Shown here: piece after piece, positions 22,992-33,890 of the stretch | How positions within the stretch are numbered: the stretch's first letter is position 1 | Layout of the letters: each line of letters begins with the position of its first letter | Source of the DNA: Tenodera sinensis | Lineage: Eukaryota > Arthropoda > Insecta > Mantodea > Mantidae | Direction of reading: 5' to 3' | NCBI GenBank assembly: GCA_030765045.1 | Contig: CM060962.1 | Coordinates: 147,608,525 to 147,672,524 of the forward strand | DNA length: 64,000 bases | Program-made: the position numbers and the translations under genes | The notes under the pieces: generated by a model | What the model saw: only the letters and a program-made list of their open reading frames with translations | What the model was told of the DNA's origin: nothing | The model's database searches: none

Positions 22992-23045
<54 letters not shown>
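22310..23045 (+). mobile_element. Truncated LINE 3' fragment with AAT tail
   Basis: A reverse-transcriptase remnant begins with a degenerate catalytic box (IAYAEDVSIIL, near 22340, where YADD is expected), then changes frame to 22419-22787 (FKKNNPEVNIGKSKVLLF, INFLGLHLNSTLKFHSQ). The text then jumps to the extreme C-terminus (RSDYHNYNIRNLDDFYRI, FRIGSILHNKLL), indicating an internal deletion near 22620. The 3' UTR ends in an (AAT)n tail at 22994-23045. 5'-truncated, frameshifted and inactive. Confidence 0.72.
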
Positions 23046-23046
<1 letters not shown>

Positions 23047-24002
23047 CCTCAATAGTTTATCGATCCATTGACTATATAAGGGAATAGCTATTTATAGGGC
23101 AGTTTTCTTGCAACTCAGCATAAAACTTGTAAGTAAAGGAGGTAACATTTAAAATTCTCAACTAATTGAGGTAACAGCCGAAACACATGTCAATAGCATG
23201 AAGAATTTCAGTGCAAATATGTAGAAAACTGTGGTATCATTTACCAACAGTTAGCAACAAAAAGTAATAAACACAAAAAGATATCTTAAATTAATTTAGT
23301 AATAATCCTTCTGATACACACCATAAATTCTGTGTATCCACCAAATCCCACAGAACCATGAATTTCACAAAAATTATGTCATTACTCAATTCCACTTTCA
23401 TTCTAGTAAAACAGGTCAAAAATAAAAATATGAAGCACTTTGATATGGTCACAAGGGATAGAAACACTTAAAATACATCCAAGAAGGGTGTATACATTAA
23501 ACACGTGATGAACACAAGATTTGTATCACATATTTGTGCTTTTCATATGAGAAAAAAATATGTTCAAGGAAACTATTGTTACTTAAAACCAGTAGATGTA
23601 CTATCTTTCACAAAAGTAAATAGCCACTGCTCAAGAAGAAGGAAGCTACATTTGCTCTTGGCTAATATACATTCTTAACTGTTCCGTTACATCACAACCC
23701 CAATAACGCCAACTTTTCCTGTTAACTCGCATTAGCCATCCTAAAGACAAAACCAAAATACTGTGACACTGTCCCATGGCAGCAGCAACACAAGAAAGGA
23801 TGGTTGGTGCCAGGCTGCCCCACTCCATGGCACAAAACAAAGGCACTCAAGGTAAAGCTTCCCTAAACCTCTCATGAACAAACACATGACTAGCAACAAT
23901 CAAGCACCAACACAAATGGTTCTTCAGAGCATTCAAGAAGTGATTGGCAGCCAGCTTGTTTGTAGACATTTGAGAAAGATCTGATCTGGCTACGTCATTG
24001 CT
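23046..24002. other. Stretch without gene
   Basis: AT-rich with a slightly GC-richer patch near 23700-23860. No supportable feature. Confidence 0.45.
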
Positions 24003-24110
24003 GGTATAAAAGCTTGCGGCGCATGTGAAGGTAGGTAGTTTTTAGTCTGTCAGCTTGTCAGTGAGTGCGATACAGATGTGAAAGATATGTCACGTAAAGT
24101 GAAGAAGTTT
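24003..24110 (+). promoter_or_regulatory. Possible TATA-box core promoter (LTR-like repeat?)
   Basis: TATAAAAG at about 24004 is followed some 40-45 bases downstream by a TCAGT initiator-like match (gcttgtcagtgagtg). A similar arrangement at 34345-34385 (tatataagg, then gcagttagtg) is followed in both places by related sequence ending in a gtaactgg phrase (24319 and 34550). This suggests two copies of a promoter-bearing repeat, perhaps solo LTRs, instead of a host promoter. Low certainty. Confidence 0.3.
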
Positions 24111-24585
24111 TAACGAGTGTTGAGTGCTTGTATTATCTGAATTAATGTTTGAGAGACAGAGAAGGTGAAGAGAGACAGTGAAAGGAGTGAGTCAAGGCTA
24201 TGAGAAGAAAACAGTTGTGAGTTGTAATGTCACAAAAGACTATAGACTGTATTAACATCAGTAGAAGAGAACTGTGTTTTCGTGCAACAGTTTAGCACAA
24301 AAATAAGTGATAGAAAAGTAACTGGACTGTACTTTTATCATTTTGTCGCAATGTACTAGCAAACATGCTGAATAACCTTAGGTACACCAGAATGTATGTA
24401 TCTTATTTGTCATACATGTCCAAGTCATATGGTATTTTATCAAAATTGTTAAATTTTCCATGTAAATGGCAGTCTGGTATGCACAAGATTTTCTTGAAAA
24501 TCTCAGGTCACAACCTAGGAAGATACAGAACTTAAATAAATTCAATGTGTATCAGAATTTTTGGTTTTGAGTTAGGCTGTATTCT

Positions 24586-24650
24586 CATTCTCTCTCTCTC
24601 TCTCCCTCCCTCCCTCCCTCTCTGTCTCTCTCTCTTGCTCTCTCTCCCTC
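24586..24650 (+). repeat. (TC)n microsatellite
   Basis: CT-rich run with tctctctctc, ccctccctcc and ctctctctct segments. Confidence 0.95.
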
Positions 24651-25077
24651 ATTTTTGTAAAAATGTAGTGCTTGTGTTATTGGGTAGGTGAGATAGAAAT
24701 AGACCCTGATACTGAGTTATTGGGTTGAATACATTCGGTGCTTCATGTTGCTCAAATACGTAGCTGGTTAAAGGGTAACAAAATACAGAAAGCATGTTTC
24801 TTTCCAAATGAAGGATATGCCTTCTAAAATGCAGTAGTAAGATTGGTTTTTTATAATGTGATTCCGTTATCATTGTGCAAGCAATGTAACAAACGCGTCT
24901 TACATCATTCACTCCATCCGCTTGTGGAAGTTCACAACTCGCACTCTAATACGTTATAATAAATTGTTCTTGCTGCTGTGTAAGTTCAAGAGTTGTGTAC
25001 TTTATGGTGGTGTTTTTGTGATGGTGTTGCTGAGTGTGTTTACTATTATACGACAATGTAATACTGTGACAAATACA

Positions 25078-25560
25078 ATGCCTCAATGTTATACATGGCT
25101 GCAATATGAGAAGTGAAACACACAAGGGAACTCATTTTTACTTGTTTCCAAACAGAGACAATTCTCCCAAGAGATACAGTATAGGGGTAGAATTTTGCAA
25201 AAGAAAAGCTTTTTTTTTTTGCACAGTCCCAGTACTCGTTTATGTTCCTTCCATTTTGAGGACACAGATTATGAACAGACACAGTTATTAAAAAAGCAAC
25301 TTATGCTGGTAGAAAATTTCAAGGGGTCTTTATTAAAATCCGGAACTATTCCTACTATAAGGAAAAATGAAGATGCTTTCCAGATATCAAGTTCTAGTAA
25401 GACAGTTTATCCTTCACCATCTTCATCCAAGAACAGAACGATATGAAGCTAGAAATCATGAACACATAATTTCTGAGTTATGTGTAAGCGTTACTTGCAA
25501 TAAGGCTGACAATGAGGGCGATGATGATAAAATTAATGAAACAGTTCATAATAGAAGCTG
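25078..25560 (+). pseudogene. THAP zinc-finger domain remnant
   Basis: An ATG at 25078 (MPQCYTW) fits the start of THAP domains. After a frame change near 25093 the sequence continues GTHFYLFPNRDNSPKRY. It changes frame again at an 11-T run (25210-25220), after which LCSFHFEDTDYE gives the C-x2-H-F pair and LLKSGTIPTIRKNE resembles the conserved Pro-containing end of the domain. An acidic tail (NKADNEGDDDKINETV) follows to a stop near 25560. THAP domains are DNA-binding C2CH zinc fingers found in P-element-type transposases and host proteins. With two frame shifts it is a pseudogene or transposon relic, unless an unusual exon structure explains them. Confidence 0.65.
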
Positions 25561-28157
25561 ATGAAAAAACAAAAATTCAGAAGTACAATGTGAACCAGGT
25601 ACTGAAATCATAAGGAAATAAACATTGTTGGAACCTAAAAATATCTACAAAACAAGAATTATGAAGATCAGGATAAGCTGAATGAAAATTTCTGCAAACC
25701 CAATACTTCAGATTTTGACACAAGTGATAACAAGGAGCAAGAAGAAGAGAAGGAGGAGAGTTTCATCCTACGTGGATATGAAGCTACAGTGGAATACTTC
25801 ATTGTTGCTTGGACATCTCTACTTTTATTTTTCAAGGTATGTGTTTTATGTAGAAATAAAGTCAAAACAATTTTCATTACATTAAAGAGACAACTGTTCT
25901 TCTGTGTCCAAGAATTAAACCACAATGTAAACTGTGTATAGCAGGAATATCACCAGGTCTTATTAGCAGGATTGTTGGTGGTGAGTAATTTCTTTGTAGC
26001 TGTACTTTCTGTTTCCAATGCTAAGTTATGTTTCACGATATTCAAAACATCATGATCTATAACTAATTTGTGAAAATTAGGATGCTTTGTGATAGAGACA
26101 ATATCACCCTTCCCAATTTTGTGTTTTCATAGTTAGAACAATACACACTTTCCTCATCATTATCATTGGTACACATTCCTTACAGTTACATCAATGGGTG
26201 GAACCAGCATGGTCTTTTTAGTTCACACTGTTTCAGAATCTATCAGGGTGGTTTAAATCTTCGAAATTGCACTTTTTTTGTTCAAACTCAAGGACGAATA
26301 CCACGTTCACTCATTTTCAAAGTAGAATTTAGACTCCTGTTTCTCACCCAGTAGGTATTAGCCATGAGCCATGTTAGACAGTTGAAACACCATGTCTTGT
26401 CTGAGTTCAGCTGAACAAATGACATCACACGTCAAATTGTCAACTGTCAATTGTCAACAGAACCACTCACTTTGGGAGTGTGAAACTTTCTGTGTTGATA
26501 TCTGTTGTTGATGACATACCAGCTTATGTGAGGAATGAAATATTTATTTTTGTGTTTTGTTCCCCTTTAAGAAAGTAAGCATGCTTTCACTATCTGAAAG
26601 AAATGAAAATGGATTATGTAATCAGATGCTAGGAAAACTTACTATTGTACTGACATATGTATATGAATACTGTTGGCATCATTAGTTGATAGTAAGTAAG
26701 GGAAGTAAAGAAAGCCTAAAAAATTCTCTATTCCAATTTGAATTAAAAACACTTCAGTTGTTGCACCTACCTGGTGTTAACTAAATGTAGTGTTTGAACT
26801 CAATTTTAAATTGAGAATCTGAATAGCTTTGCTGTATGAAAGTTCCCATGTAATTTCCTTTGTAAATCTAAAAAGTTGCTCTTTTATTTTTGGATCATTA
26901 AGGGCAGACTAAATAGGAATTTCCTCTGTAATTTTATGTGTATTTTATCATTGTAGGTGTAATATATGTATTTTAAGTACTTTTTAAAAGTGGTATTGCT
27001 TCTACCGCTTTGTAATCTGAATTCTGCTGTACTTCCCAGAAAAATTATAACTTCTATACTCTTTGGAGTAAATAGGCACATTTTAGCTTTCAGCATTCTT
27101 TATTTACTTTGGCTAATGGTTGGGTTGTTGCCTCAACATTGGAAAGCCACTTGTAAAAAACATGATGACTGTAATTGAATAAGTAATTGTTATACTTATT
27201 AATTACAGAAGTGCCACTGCAAGTTATTGCAGTATTATTGGAGAGATTGAGAACATTTTTGTTTGAATAGGCGCCACTCAATCCTCCTGACACTTATAAT
27301 TGCTTAGCATGTAAAATCCTCTTCTTCTCGTTCAATTGCTAAGTCGTTATTACTTGTTCAGTAGCTTTGCCTGGCCAGAGACTGCTAGAAAGGGCATGGA
27401 ATCACTTACAAATGAAGGTGTTCAAGCTACTAATTAGAACAAGTTTGAGTAGGAAGTAATTACGTTACTTTATTGTATACGAGGCACAAAGGAATTTAAA
27501 ATATTACAATTACTACACACAAATGAATTGACGAAGATTGCAGTTTATAGCTTTAACGAGATTTCAGTTTCTGTATAAGTCACTGCGCATAAGCCAAAAT
27601 TTTTTAGTCACTAGGATGAGAGCCAAAATGATCTTGATGTTAATTTAGCCTACTCTAGAGCCGAAATAATTTCTTGAAGTAAAATTTTCCTATTCTACGC
27701 AATATTGCCAAATAATTCTTGATGTTAATTTAGCCTATCAAATTTCTAGTGTACTTACTTAATTCGCGCGTGTTCTAAGTAATGTCTCGGCGTAATAGTT
27801 GACGACTGTTCCGTTCATGTAGTAGTTTGTGACTTCTCTGTTCATGTGATGGTTGACGACTTCTCTGTTTGTGTATTATTTTTCTACTCTTCTGTTCGTG
27901 TGATATTCTTCGACTCTTCGTTCCATACGGGAATACGAAAGGCATATTCAGTTCCCCTCCACATAAAATGTTTGAGTTTCACTCTCATTGGAGCGGGTTC
28001 TGCTGATTACTTCAAATTTTTGTATTTCTAAATTTTCTGATTGGCTATTGACCAAGCATGTCGGTGGACAACACGAGACTTTGCCGCTGAAATGTCATGT
28101 CCTGCCCCTTGTGGTAGCATTTCGAACAAGCTTGATAGGCAGTTTTATGACTTTTGC
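25561..28157. other. Long stretch without recognised gene
   Basis: About 2.6 kb, AT-rich. A weak ~30-bp tandem array lies at about 27797-27925 (repeats of gacttctctgttcatgtg with variation), and gatgttaatttagcctat occurs twice near 27640 and 27720. No coding signal recognised. Confidence 0.5.
27797..27925. repeat. Degenerate ~30-bp tandem repeat
   Basis: Four diverged units around gacttctctgttcgtgtgat, each followed by a T-rich spacer. Confidence 0.55.
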
Positions 28158-28170
28158 TTTACAAAGAAAT

Positions 28171-28372
28171 GGCCTACTGATCCCAAGGTCGCGGGTTCAA
28201 ACCCGGCCCAGGTCGATGGTTTTTAAGTGTGCTTAAAAACGACAGCTCCATGTCAGTAGATTTACTGGCATGTAAAAGAACTCCTGCGGGACAAAATTCC
28301 GGCACACCGGCGACGCTGACGTGATCCTGGCAATTGACAGCGTCGTTAAACAACAAATAGTTTTTTTTTTTT
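28171..28372 (+). mobile_element. tRNA-related SINE with 13-bp duplication
   Basis: A B-box-like gcgggttcaaacccgg near the 5' end is followed by a structured body and a T-run tail. TTTACAAAGAAAT flanks it at 28158-28170 and 28373-28385. The tRNA-like A-box is not evident, so the head is shortened. Confidence 0.85.
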
Positions 28373-28767
28373 TTTACAAAGAAATAATCCTGCCTAACAA
28401 TGGAGCTTACAATTTGGCTGGCGACAGGTTGTCGCTCTTTAAAGCAGAACTAATTCGGGTCAAAGAACTCAGGGGTAGTGTCTCTGAAGCGAAATCTTTC
28501 AACTTTTACCCATAAACTGCATTCTACGTGTGTTATTTCTTATTCTTTTAAATATATACACTAACATTTATGATTATTTACATGTACACGTTTACACAAT
28601 AATTTATATTAATCCTGACACTTGCCCTGTGAGTGGTTCTAAATAAAACAAAAAATGCTGGAACTAGTCATGTGTTATAGCATTCATTTATATTTATCTC
28701 GGGCACGGTATAAATACCATCTCAAGTTCATCTTTAAGAGCAAGTTTTGCTCTACAAATTGGTAATA

Positions 28768-28898
28768 CAGTAGAATCTCACTAATCTGATGTAATGGGTG
28801 GTGAAGGTACCTTGAATTTGGGATAACTTGGACTATATGGAGTACCATGGGAAAAATCATAAAAAACACTGAAACCAATAACTCAAGGTAAGGTGTGT

Positions 28899-28976
<78 letters not shown>

Positions 28977-29309
28977 AGTCTCTTAGTGTCTTCTGCTTCA
29001 GGATGCTGCATTGTTTTTGCATGGCAGTATCACACCATTGCTTCTGGCCGTTGTTTCAGATAGCACAATGCCTCCTTTGACGCAGGAAGACCCTCACTCT
29101 GAGGATGCTTTAAATCTTCCTCCTCACTTTCTTTAGTCTGTTCATTCAGCATTTCAACAAAAGTATGTAATAAATGCGTCAGATGTAGTCGGGTATTGTA
29201 TAGACTGCCAGTAAAGCAAGAATCAGCAAGAATTAAATGAACTTAAACTTTACAAAATCGCTCAAGTGGTTTGGATTACATGGAGCTTCAGATTTGCGAG
29301 AGTCTACTG
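28768..29309 (-). mobile_element. Tigger/pogo-like transposon remnant
   Basis: Inverted ends CAGTAGAATCTCACTAATCTG (left) and CAGTAGACTCTCGCAAATCTG (right, reversed) are flanked by TA at 28766-28767 and 29310-29311, as in the pogo/Tigger branch of Tc1/mariner. On the minus strand near 29150-28990 a frame reads EMLNEQTKESEEEDLKH and YCHAKTMQHPEAEDTK with a stop inside, which looks like the acidic C-terminus of a Tigger transposase. About 540 bp, internally deleted, inactive. Confidence 0.72.
28901..28972 (+). repeat. 72-base poly-T run
   Basis: Uninterrupted T72 inside the Tigger-like remnant. Open frames of poly-Phe or poly-Lys across it are artefacts. Confidence 0.95.
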
Positions 29310-29636
29310 TACATTTAAAGATGGTAACATCCGTATCTTCAAGTAATGTGGTTTCTTTTTTCTGTGTGAATACATGCAAAATTCCTCCATTGTTACTTTG
29401 AGCAGTCTTTCCTGTGAATGAAGTTTTCTGTATAAGTTACTTGTTTTCTCAGAAAATATTGAAGATAGCTAAATGAAATTTTGAGATCATAAAAACATCA
29501 TTCAATGATGCTGTTGAATTACTTTGATGGTAATGAATTGGTTGCTTATATTTTAAAAATTTGAATGCTGATAAATTAAGCATGGTGAATTTGTGCATAG
29601 GCAACATAATGCAAAATTCTAATAAAGGCTTATACT

Positions 29637-30745
29637 TCATTATTATTTATTTATGCCAACAAACTTACTGTTGGTGTTTTTAAACACACAAGCCGTGTGT
29701 GGGCAAAGTTTAAGAGGTAGAACTGGAACTTAAAAATCCAATGCCACAACTGGGATTTGAACCACAGACCTTCCGCTTGCCGGGCGGACGCTCTAACCAC
29801 TGAGCTATTGTGACAAACTGCCAGAATGGCATTAAATTCTCAAGTTAGTTCGTATTTCTCCTGGTAAACCACAAAGGCAGTCTCACATCAGAGACAATTA
29901 CCCCAATGGTGACTTACTATTGCAAGTACTTTATATCCCAGGATTAAATAACCTTCACATGGTAATTATTATTTATTTATGCCAACAAACTTACTGTTGG
30001 TGTTTTTAAACACACAAGCCGTGTGTGGGCAAAGTTCAAGAGGTTCAAATCCCAGTTGTGGCATTGAATTTTTAAGTTCCAGTTCTACCTCTTAAACTTT
30101 GCCCACACACGGCTTGTGTGTTTAAAAACACCAACAGTAAGTTTGTTGGCATAAATAAATAATAATTACCATGTGAAGGTTATTTAATCCTGGGATATAA
30201 AGTACTTGCAATAGTAAGTCACCATTGGGGTAATTGTCTCTGATGTGAGACTGCCTTTGTGGTTTACCAGGAGAAATACGAACTAACTTGAGAATTTAAT
30301 GCCATTCTGGCAGTTTGTCACAATAGCTCAGCGGTTAGAGCGTCCGCCCGGCAAGCGGAAGGTCAGTGGTTCAAATCCCAGTTTTGGCATTGAATTTTTA
30401 AGTTCCAGTTCTACCTCTTAAACTTTGCCCACACACGGCTTGTGTGTTTAAAAACACCAACAGTAAGTTTGTTGGCATAAATAAATAATAATTACCATGT
30501 GAAGGTTATTTAATCCTGGGATATAAAGTACTTGCAATAGTAAGTCACCATTGGGGTAATTGTCTCTGATGTGAGACTGCCTTTGTGGTTTACCAGGAGA
30601 AATACGAACTAACTTGAGAATTTAATGCCATTCTGGCAGTTTGTCACAATAGCTCAGTGGTTAGAGCGTCCGCCCGGCAAGCGGAAGGTCTGTGGTTCAA
30701 ATCCCAGTTGTGGCATTGAATTTTTAAGTTGCAGTTCTACCTCTT
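29637..30745. mobile_element. Palindromic SINE concatemer with single 13-bp duplication
   Basis: AAAGGCTTATACT flanks the whole block (29624-29636 and 30746-30758). Inside, a tRNA-headed unit of about 326 bp occurs in minus orientation from the left edge, then flips. Bases about 29641-30043 and 30088-30490 are near-perfect reverse complements around a 44-base loop. A further direct copy continues to 30745. The tRNA-like heads (29743-29814 minus, 30317-30388 and 30643-30714 plus) pair in the acceptor and anticodon stems with a GGC anticodon, but have C33 and a broken T-stem, so they are SINE heads and not working tRNAs. Confidence 0.85.
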
Positions 30746-30943
30746 AAAGGCTTATACTATTGTGTTTTCAATTTTCACCTCCTGCAAATAAATTTTCATT
30801 GAGTTTTTAAAATGCGACAAAATGCGAGATTGGCTCAAATTGGAAAAGTTGTACTAAAATGTGGTATAAATGCAAAATCCATGATTTTTTCAAATAAACA
30901 TTTCTTTTTTCCTTTCATAGAAGTTTGAAAACCGTGTTGTAAT

Positions 30944-31062
30944 TAATTTAATTTAAAAGGAGTTAATTAATAACACTGAACAACACTTACAACACTTTCC
31001 GGAAAAATATGTTGTAAGTGTTGTTCAGTGTTATTAATTAACTCACCTTTTAAATTAAATTA
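30944..31062. repeat. Fold-back inverted repeat, ~50-bp arms
   Basis: Bases 30944-30993 and 31011-31062 are reverse complements apart from a 2-base indel, around a 17-base loop. The phrase aaacatttctttttt-like occurs on both sides (about 30897 and 31063), pointing to a local rearrangement. Confidence 0.88.
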
Positions 31063-32359
31063 AACATTTCTTTCTTTCTTTTTTCCTGTGTTTCTTTCCT
31101 ACTTTCTTCCTCTTTCTTCTGGACACTTAAACTAGAGCATTTTCTCACTCTTGGAATGTTTATGATTAGGCTTAGTAGGTCAGCTAAATTAAAGAGGATT
31201 CAAGTTATGCACGTTCGTCGTGCATGCAACTGCACAGTGTGGGGGACTGGTCCTCCCCGTCTGCTCTACAGACAACATGATTACATGCTTTTGGCAGCTG
31301 ACCTGGTAAGCCTATTTATGATGCACTTGGCCGCCATACTGGAAGACAAAATGGTAATGTGAAAAATGGAGCAGTTTCTTTTATTCTGGGAAATTGACAT
31401 AATTAGTACATTTTACTTACTCCTTTATAACCTAAGTTCATTTAAAGTCTTAATTTTTAGGCACAGGTTAAACAATCACAGCTGTGATCCTAATGGAAAT
31501 GCAGTTACTTTTAAGTATAGCATCTTACTAAATTTGTGACTCAAGTCTCAGTCACAGTGAATAATAGTTGTCGCAAAATTTGATGGCGGGTGGCTTGATA
31601 ATAAATCCAATCATAAACTTGCCATGCCTTGCTGTGTTGTATAGTTAAACATGCTTGTGGAATTGTGCTGTAAAACCGGTGATATAAATATCATTTGCGC
31701 TCACAAAATTTATTTGCACAACAGGAAAAAGAATAGTAATAGTAAGCTATCAGTCACCATCAAATTTTGTGGCTACTGTAGTTGGAGTGCTCTTTGTGCC
31801 CTTTTGCATATAAGTTGTGGGATGAATTGGTAACATTAGGCATGGTGCTAAAAGTTGTACTGGAGAATGGCTACCCACATATGCTTTGCAATTTATGGAT
31901 TCTGTATAAACAATTTTTTTTAAAAATGTGTTTACTGGAGTGCATGTTTAAGTGCAACAAAATGTTGTGCAGCCACATAGAGGAGAATTCAACCAGAAGT
32001 TTGTTAAGCTTTCTAATCCTGACACTGCTGGCCAAGTATTGTCAATAGATTTGAAAAGTTTAAGTGAAAGTAAAAGAAAGATGTTACATGACTTGTTTAT
32101 CACAATGAACTCAAATTATATGCTTTTTCTTTATGTTCAGTTCTAACTTCATAAACACTAAAAAATGGTAAAAGTGATTTTTATATACATAAAACATTTA
32201 AATTTACAAGATAAAGTCATAAAATTCACATAAATTTAATTTTGGCATTTATAGAAAATCAACTCGTACTCTTTTTCTTCAATTCAGGGAGTAGGTATAT
32301 ACCAGTTCCAGCTTTATAGTTGTAATCCTTTTTCACATAAATTTGTTGTTTTTAATCAT
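31063..32359. other. Stretch without recognised gene
   Basis: Short open frames at 31156-31362 and 31651-32048 match nothing I know and lack CYFIP similarity. No repeat edges seen. Confidence 0.4.
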
Positions 32360-32770
32360 TTAATTTATAAGTTAATAAATATACCCCCTAATAAGGAAGA
32401 ATTTGACAGAGAATATAAACACATTATCAACTGTGTTAATAAATGGTTCTAATATGGATTTTATACATTATAAGATAGGGAAATTTAAATATCAAAAGAC
32501 TATAAAAGAAGTTTCTACACTCAAGAAAATAAAAGATGATTGTAATTTTAAGAAAGTTTACTTACCATCTCTGAGCTAATAAAATATTTACAAAGTTTTG
32601 AAAAAACATGGAATAATTTTGGCTCCTCAAAATAAATATAGTATAAACAATTTGCTAAGTTTTTCCAAAAAGGATAAAATTTTGAATTATAAAAAATTTG
32701 GCACTTATCAGTTTAGCTGTTTGGATTGTGACAGGGTTTACATTGATAAAACTGAACGTAACATTCTGTA
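32360..32770 (+). pseudogene. Penelope-like element remnant (GIY-YIG end)
   Basis: The frame around 32550-32770 reads FKKVYLPSLS, then after stops VLKKHGIILAPQNKYS, FGTYQFSCLDCDRVYIDKTERN. This resembles the linker and start of the GIY-YIG endonuclease that ends Penelope-like retroelements (GxY...C..C...YIG.T.R), with YIG changed to YID. Text just upstream (INCVNKW, FKYQKTIKEVSTLKKIKDD) is compatible with the same linker. It stops at the TA where the next element starts. Confidence 0.55.
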
Positions 32771-33890
32771 GCTTGTCTCACCGTTAGATGACAGTTAAGA
32801 GTTAAATGGGGTATGTCTGTCTCTATGTAGCACATACAAGTTGCTGTTAGCTTCGTCCTTTTCTACTCTTGCGCTGTTGCCAGGTTCCTAATAGCATGGT
32901 ATAAATATTCATTGTTATAAATTTCAAGTTTGAACACATTATTCTATGCAGAATTTTTTTCTCTAATAGGTTATATGCTTTTTAGGGCCATTATACACTT
33001 CAATAGACCCAAATTTCTACAGAGAACTTTTTTTTCCAGTAAAACTCCGATATTTGCTGTTTGTATACTCGTCACGCACTAATAAATAAACTAACTGCTA
33101 GACTAAGTTTATATTTTTTTCTTAGCTAGAGTAACCTATGGTGCTGCCACCTGCCTGCTTTGAATTCTCTATGTTTACTCTGTTAAGTGTTATTGAATTT
33201 ACATCGGGGACAAAGCGAGAGCAAATGTTGAGGAGGGTTAGAGACAGTTTTTAAAATAAACTAGAAGCTGATAACCTCTTGCTTTCATCGTCTAAGGCAA
33301 ACAAAAGGTGTTCACCTATTCAGATAAAAGGTCAAGCGTTAGATACAAGGCAGCAGTAAAAGTTAACATCAGTTTGTAAACAAGTGTGTGTGTTTATACT
33401 GTATGGAACCTGTGAAGTGTTATAACATTTTCCTTAAATATTTGTAGTTATGGAGGGGAGGATATATCAGTAAATTAAGAAGTAAGGAGTGCCAAATAAT
33501 TACGAGTATGTTAGATTATTTTTTCAAGTTAAATGCGTATTAATAAAGCAGTAAAAGTAACAGGTAAGGCTATCAGGTGTTCAGAAGCAGTAGTGTATAG
33601 GATTAAAAAGGAACTAATAAAAGGACGTCTAAGAACGCCATGAAAAAGAAAACAAAAAGGGTGAGACAACACTAAACGCTAGGTTAACGCAATATGATGG
33701 AAGAGTGCAAAACGGAGTGCGGCGAATTGTTCATCCTTTAGTGTTTGGAAATATACCACCCACGTTGAATATAATTTTGTCACGGTATCATCACAGTGAT
33801 GTTACCCTACAACATTTCTTAAGGGCCACTCTGAGTTGATTTTTACATGATTTGGGGTTCGAAGATGAAAGAAGACATACATTATCAAAA
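32771..33890 (+). mobile_element. Truncated mariner-like copy, same family as 41971-43472
   Basis: After a TA at 32769-32770 it begins GCTTGTCTCACC, matching the terminal repeats of the element at about 41971-43472. It aligns with that element over more than 1 kb (aatagcatggtataaatattcatt; caggtgttcagaagcagtagtgt). The transposase start near 33450 is frameshifted. The right half, including the DDE core and right TIR, is missing. Confidence 0.72.

Noticed and set aside
30317..30388. tRNA-like fold with GGC anticodon (also 30643-30714 and 29743-29814 reversed)
   Set aside because: Acceptor and anticodon stems pair, but position 33 is C, the T-stem has mismatches and the sequence is the repeated head of a SINE. 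Not called as a tRNA gene.
31156..31362. Possible upstream CYFIP exon ending at a GTAAGC donor-like site
   Set aside because: None of the three frames resembles CYFIP residues before the MIAREGD block, and no convincing acceptor with a conserved start was found.
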